This document shows positions 58,943 to 64,000 of a stretch of 64,000 nucleotides of DNA, piece by piece. The notes below the pieces were generated by a model. The model saw nothing but the letters and a program-made list of their open reading frames with translations. It searched no databases and had not been told where the DNA came from. Made by a program: the position numbers and the translations under genes. The stretch lies in the NCBI GenBank assembly GCA_963678705.1, contig OY783211.1:16072603-16136602 (forward strand). The letters are read 5' to 3'. The stretch comes from Panorpa germanica. Its lineage: Eukaryota; Arthropoda; Insecta; Mecoptera; Panorpidae. Within the stretch, counting starts at the first letter, position 1. Every line of letters starts with the position of its first letter.

Positions 58943-60680
58943 TTTCATTAAAAACATATAATTTTTTTGATAGTAAAAGATATTTTTCATTACGTACAGT
59001 ACAAAATTACAAGCTATTCAATATGCTGCTCTTTAAATTAATTTTTATTTTTAATTTATATTTTGTTATTTACTAGGCAATCTTACCTGGTGTTGTCCGT
59101 GTTTGAAGATGGATCATTAATAAGCAAGTAATGAAGAATATGTACTTACTTTATATTTAGTTCAAGTGCATTAACCTGGATTAGTTATTAGCAATGTAAT
59201 ATTCTTTTTTAAGAGGTCAATACAAAAAATAATCGATTTGGATATTTTTATCATAAGTAAATGTTCCAAATTCTTTTTACAAGAGTAAAATATTTTATTT
59301 TTAGAATCTATCTACTGAGTTTTAACGAAAACTGATAATTGGGCTTTTTTCACGGCCAGATCAGATCTTCAATTTGCTTCAGATTCATTTTGTCTGAATA
59401 TTTTTTGAGTAACTTATTTAAAATATTTTTGCGTTAATAAAAATTATTCATATTCAATTTTTTATGTAAACTGAAATTTTTTTTTTTTGCAACATAAGGC
59501 CCTTGTTACACAGAGTCTGAGGTGGTATTTGAGAAGGGCCATCCGTCTGAAATTTAAAACAGGGCGTCCGAAATTTGACGTCGTTTCCGTCTTGATATCC
59601 GGATTGCATTTTAAGGTGTTTCAGATTGCGGTTTACCCAACTATTTTCTCTCTCCTCTTACCTAAAGCACTGCCTTGACACCATTAATTTTACCAACATA
59701 GTTGGAGGCTGTTAGTCATAGGACTGACATCGGAAATACGTTTAAAATATGCATTAAATTATACATCAAATTATATTGAAAAATTAAAATTCTGAATATT
59801 ATTGCCTTCGAGAATATGGCCTGCGCTAAATTCTAAAGTCGTTGGCTTACGGATCTCTACTATGCTGGACATCTTAAAGCCATTATTGTCTTCCTTTAAA
59901 CGACGTCACACACGCTTTTCATTGAATTTTCAACAACAACACCAGTATTATAAACATTGTAAATTTAAAGTTTGCATCTGAAACAGAAACACTTAGTTTT
60001 GTTTTTTTACAAAATCAATATATTTCAAGGCCAGCCTGATGGGGAATTTGAAAAGGAACCCTCTCTTTTTAGCTCTCAGAGTTCTATTGTTATCAGGAAT
60101 TCCATTGTTGTGCAAGAGCTAAGGTTTTCCACCCATGTACCAGTAGTAGAGCTAGAGTAGTCGAGTTGTGTGCAGTTGTAGACCAAAACTCCAAAAGCCA
60201 TCTCGCTCTTAGTCGGTTGTTGAACCGAACGATTTTGTAACACTGTCGCACTGCCACTACCACTGCCACTGACACTGCCACTGACAGTGGTTGGAATTGG
60301 AGAGAAATATTGAACTCGCGGTGTGTGTACTGTGCTAGATTATTGACGCGTAAGGCTTCCTTTTGAAAACGACATTTAAATAACTTGGAATTGTAGTTAT
60401 TAGCAGGACCGTTCAGGTACAGTCACATTGGGCGCCAAAATGGGGACTACTAAACTGTAAAAAGGGCTGGCTAAAGTAGCTGGCTATAGCAAATGAGAAG
60501 AAAACAACACGAATCTTTCAAATAGAGGATCATGTCGCATCTACAATAAATTTCTCATCAGACCGACCTTGGTTATCAGCACCACATATTCATCTAATCA
60601 TTGAAAGTGATATTTCTTTACAAATATTTATTTTGTGAATGCCATACACAAACATATTAAACATTTAGATACTTTATTTA
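58943..60680. other. Gene-free sequence with a CACTGC minisatellite
   Basis: 59355-59390 shares CCAGATCAGATCTTCA..TTCAGATTC with 48016. 60243-60290 is a short (CACTGC)n-like minisatellite. Two small open frames there (59972 and 60093) have no motifs. Confidence 0.35.
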
Positions 60681-60689
60681 TAGGTGAAT

Positions 60690-60885
60690 CCGTTGTCACG
60701 TTGTATCACACATGATGCAGACACTTCCTACACAATAATGACGTCACAATAAAAAAAATAATTATTTGTAGTCTTGTTTTTTGCACTTTTATGAAATTTG
60801 AGTTTTACATTTTAAGATTAGATGTGATGTCACGAAATTTGTTATTATTAGTCCCCACTCCTCTTTTGTCAAGTCTTTTCACAAT
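60690..60885. mobile_element. Degenerate TIR-element fragment
   Basis: TTGTCACGTTGTATCACACATGATGCAGACACTTCCTAC..AATGACGTCACAAT parallels the 33327-33420 piece in spacing and sequence, and TAGTCCCCACTCCTCTTTTGTCAAGTC parallels its right part. Boundaries are not clear. Confidence 0.35.
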
Positions 60886-60930
60886 TTGTGTATTAACAAT
60901 TTGTTTTCGATTGACTCTGTTATACGTCGA

Positions 60931-61457
60931 TGAAGTACGCAGCCGATTCGATAGCAGTCGATTCGGACTAGTGGACTAAATCAAAATTAATTCGGTGTTA
61001 AATCGAACTTTAAATTACATGGCGTATCGGAATATTTAAGCAAATATTTAAGTGATAATAGACTGTAGAAGTATTAGGTAACTTAAATATTATTATATAA
61101 TATATAAATTCACCAATTAGTGTCTTATATTACTGTTTTAATATAGGAAAATAAAACGCAAACAAACATCTAAAACCTCATTATTTAATGTAATTATTTT
61201 TTTTATAAATAGGTTAACTAATATGTCTCTTAGGTAATTACAAATTTCAGCCGTAACTTATTCCTATTTTCTTCAAAAATTGCAATTTTTATAACGTATT
61301 TTTAAAAAAATAATTTCACTTATCTTAATATTATCACTTAAATATTTGCTTAAATGTTCCGATTAGCCATGTAATTTAAAGTTCGATTTAACACCGAATT
61401 AATTTTGATTTACCCACTAGTCCGAATCGACTGCTATCGAATCGGCTGCGTACTTCA
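60931..61457. repeat. Large inverted repeat, about 130-bp arms
   Basis: Arms 60931-61060 and 61329-61457 are inverted copies with high identity (TGAAGTACGCAGCCGATTCG, ATCAAAATTAATTCGGTGTT, TTAAGTGATAATA and complements). The loop is about 268 bp of AT-rich DNA. It is probably a MITE or foldback; no target duplication was identified. Confidence 0.85.
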
Positions 61458-61603
61458 CCGATGTGTCGGCGAATTCGATGCTATGGCATCACAAATTAGT
61501 TGGTAGAGAAGAGTCACATCAAGGACAAGGCTTGTGTCATATGAGTGATGAGTATCAGTGTCTTTTTATATAAAAGGGTACTTCTACTTCGTCTTTTAGT
61601 CTT

Positions 61604-61843
61604 TTACATATTAGAAAATTGCTCTCCGTCCAATATTTTATATTGAGTATTTGCTATTGCCTTTAATTGTGCCCTTTGTTTCTTCCAAACTAATATTGTT
61701 GAATTAAATCCGTCGCTGAAGGTCAACACCGTTTTATCAGCTAATAAAGATGTTTCTTTCCTCACACGACACAAACTGTCACTTTTAATTAAATTGGCAG
61801 AAATCACGACGTAGACGCTGGACAGGATATTCTATTAGCCACG
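61604..61843 (-). other. Orphan coding-like frame
   Basis: A minus-strand frame of about 75 codons reads VYVVISANLIKSDSLCRVRK, then LLADKTVLTFSDGFN, and ends KILDGEQFSNM before TAA. Codon use and amino-acid mix are more protein-like than those of neighbouring chance frames, and it is the C-terminal part of whatever it belongs to. No family recognised. Confidence 0.25.
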
Positions 61844-62231
61844 GTGTCACTAGAACCAGTGCGATTTGCAACGGTTACAGAAAAATTTGTTTTTGCTGTA
61901 ATCGAATAACAAATCTTACTCAATTCTAGCTCAGAATTAATTAACTAACATTTTCAGTTCTCATATTATTATTTAATTTTAATTATTTCCTGTTTTACGT
62001 TACGTAGCGTCCATGTATTTTACTTTAATTAAATAAAATTAAATGAGTGTATTTAAATTCATTTCAAGTTTTAGTTTATATTTTGTTTAAGTAACAGTAA
62101 GAAACTGCTACTGAATAAAGTTTTAATAAGTGATTTATTGTAGCCGATTTTTCAATAGTCAGTTAAACTACAGTTATGATATTAAGCTAAGAAATAGGTT
62201 TTTTAATTTTAGTTTTGTGAAAAACCAACCA
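61844..62231. other. Gene-free sequence
   Basis: AT-rich; nothing recognised. Confidence 0.3.
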
Positions 62232-62569
62232 CAGGGGCGGCCTTACCCATTGCGAGGCATTTGTTCTTTGTATAATTTATGCAAGTTTTAAGTAAGTATT
62301 TTTGATGATAATTGACGAGAAATAAAATTTTATATTAGAAGTTTTATAAAAGTTAACAAGCACAAGGACGAGAAATATTAATGATGATAAACTAAGACAC
62401 ATGAATGCCTTAAATGATATACGCAGTGATTCTAGTGGGATTTCTAAAGAGCGAGGCGCAAGATTCAAATACATACATAGTAATGAATTTTTCTACTTGG
62501 ATTGTTGTGCGAGAATGCAAGGCCCCTACAAGAGCGAGCCCTGTTTGCCACCCTCTAAGGCCGCCTCTG
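62232..62569 (+). mobile_element. GGCGGCC-type MITE, copy 3, both ends present
   Basis: It starts CAGGGGCGGCCTTACCC and ends GGGTGGC-type CCACCCTCTAAGGCCGCCTCTG, an imperfect TIR, 338 bp in total. It is the most complete copy; 29988-30291 is inverted relative to it and 41737-42133 has the same orientation. The frames inside are by-products. Confidence 0.8.
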
Positions 62570-62835
62570 TATGTAACCCAATTATTTTGCTTGCTTAAGC
62601 AACAGTCACATTTCGACCAGTTAAGATCAAGCAAGGTTTATGTGAGAGAATAAAATTATTGAAATGTTATTGTCATTTAATGAATTTTATTAGTAAAGAT
62701 TAATGTAAGAACATTTTAGTAGAAGTAGTTTAGTAGTTCTGAGTACATCTTTGAGTTGTTGTATGTAATGCCATCATTATTCTATTATTTATGGTCTAGT
62801 CATTAAGCTTAAATTAGGTAAGAATCTCGAAATTG

Positions 62836-62924
62836 GAGATACCCAGCTGTAAGTCTGTAAATACTTGTATATTGACTATATACAAGAATATACAAGCATT
62901 TACAGACTTACAGCTGGGTATCTC
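62836..62924. repeat. Near-perfect 36-bp-arm hairpin
   Basis: Arms 62836-62871 and 62889-62924 (GAGATACCCAGCTGTAAGTC..., and its complement ending CTGGGTATCTC) pair with one mismatch around a 17-nt loop. Length and shape resemble a small-RNA precursor or a tiny palindromic MITE; no other copy is seen in the window. Confidence 0.9.
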
Positions 62925-63029
62925 GAAGTCCGAGGTGAACTTACTATAATGACTGGACCATTAAAAACAACAATGTTTAGTAAGACAAGAAATTATTGTA
63001 GAAAAGTCGTCAGTAAAAAACCTAAAAGT

Positions 63030-63298
63030 GTTATCAATTAAACATCAATTTTTGAGGCAGACCCTGACCACATTCTGTGGCAATGTAAAAATACAGCATT
63101 GGCAAGAAATGGACTCCAACGGGCGGTGCTACAGACTTCGCAGATGTTTCCTGTTAACACCGCCTTTTGCAGTAGCCATGAATAGATCATTCTTGTTATC
63201 GGGATACAAAGTATAAAAAGAAGAAGAATATATTAGGGGCGATAAAAGGCAACGTGCCTAGGAAGCCCGAGAAACTATATTAAAAAAAAAAAAAAAAA
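63030..63298 (+). pseudogene. LINE ORF2 3' end with poly(A) tail
   Basis: The frame across 63048-63185 reads FEADPDHILWQCKNTALARN and further to CSSHE-stop. DHxLWQC is the usual ORF2 C-terminal Cys/His motif. A 3' UTR (AAAAGGCAACGTGCCTAGGAAGCCCGAGAAA, partly palindromic) and an A17 tail at 63282-63298 follow. It is 5'-truncated. Another copy of the 3' UTR lies at 37188-37290. Confidence 0.75.
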
Positions 63299-64000
63299 GA
63301 TCAATTTTGAATCTTGATCTTCAATATTTCAAGACAATGTTGAGAATACATTAAATTTCATGATTATACATGAAATTTCATGTATCCTGTCCGAATTTTG
63401 ACTGGGAAAAACGAGTTTGGTGTAACACAAATGAAATATTATTTGAAAAAGAAGTAGAATTGTAGAATTTTGACAAGAAAACATATATTTTTCGGATGAT
63501 TGATATGAGTTTCATAGGATTGCCCAATTTCCTAACTATTATAACTATATACGTTCAGGTTAACAAGGTTGCAGTTTTTATTTTAATATTTATTTGAGTG
63601 CATCAAAGTTTGATAGTTATTAGCACCTAAAACAATATATACATTTGTAATACATAATTTATAATTTATACGAGTATATACCAGTTAAATTAGATCATTG
63701 ATAAAGGCAATACATTTGACAACACTTTTGGTTGTTACGTTATCAGTAACTTCGGTAATCTAACTCCAGAAATGGTCAATAATTCATTATATTTTACCTA
63801 ACAATAAAACTTTCAACGTTTCCCTGCTTTCCAATGATAACACCTGGACTCGTGTCGAACTTGTCTTCAGAACAATAGGGAATTTAAAACCTATCGATAT
63901 AATTGAATATGATCAGATAAAGATATGGTGAGTGTTGAAGATGATAGAGGCCACGGGCAGCTTTCAGAGATAAGATCACCGCTGTCCGAAGCTCGGCACA
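63299..64000. other. Gene-free end of window
   Basis: AT-rich with no coding frame. The final 60 bp (AGAGGCCACGGGCAG..., GC-richer) may be the start of a repeat related to 16600. Confidence 0.3.

Noticed and set aside
1..64000. CRISPR array, operon or phage-type features
   Set aside because: No regular spacer-repeat array; genes have spliceosomal introns, so the window is eukaryotic nuclear DNA.

Overview
The window looks like an arthropod, most probably insect, nuclear contig. It is strongly AT-rich, its genes have short GT-AG introns, and wide spaces between them are filled with decayed mariner, Jockey-type LINE, tRNA-derived SINE and terminal-inverted-repeat (TIR) element debris. I cannot place the order. 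The long acidic tail on the SIRT7 orthologue and the mariner and Jockey remnants fit an insect.

Gene-dense left part (2.1-11.2 kb). An uncharacterised two-membrane-span protein with two PPxY motifs lies on the minus strand (2 exons, 189 aa). Next comes the SSU-processome protein NOL10 on the minus strand (9 exons, 681 aa). It is divergent from SIRT7 on the plus strand (5 exons, 1071 aa). NOL10 and SIRT7 are about 470 bp apart and both families act in the nucleolus (pre-rRNA processing; rDNA transcription and deacylation), so a shared promoter region is plausible.

Middle (11.2-45 kb). No convincing multi-exon gene is visible. At 14.6-15.17 kb there is a promoter-like patch and a short candidate first exon with a good donor. 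The rest holds several dispersed repeat families. Family A (409-639 bp, with TIR-like ends) has three copies, and family B (about 600-650 bp) has three. Other items are GGCGGCC-type and CCGAATTTG-type MITEs, an 0.8-kb TIR element with a coding-like passenger, LINE 3'-end remnants and mariner fragments.

45-47.2 kb. A minus-strand, two-exon gene encodes a 460-aa Ser/Tyr/Asn/Gly-rich, probably disordered protein ending in a lone CxxC motif. Its start codon lies directly after a splice acceptor, so a non-coding upstream exon is likely. The gene sits between two inverted family A copies, and a 209-bp-arm foldback lies about 170 bp upstream of its ATG.

Right part (48-64 kb). This is mostly intergenic or intronic DNA with SINE heads, an RTE-like 3' region, a mariner remnant that still shows a catalytic-core motif, LINE tails, a second large foldback (60.9-61.5 kb), a near-perfect 36-bp-arm hairpin at 62.84-62.92 kb, and a few orphan coding-like stretches.

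Exon boundaries were derived by hand from frame continuity and GT-AG sites. All homology calls rest on motif recognition, not on a search.
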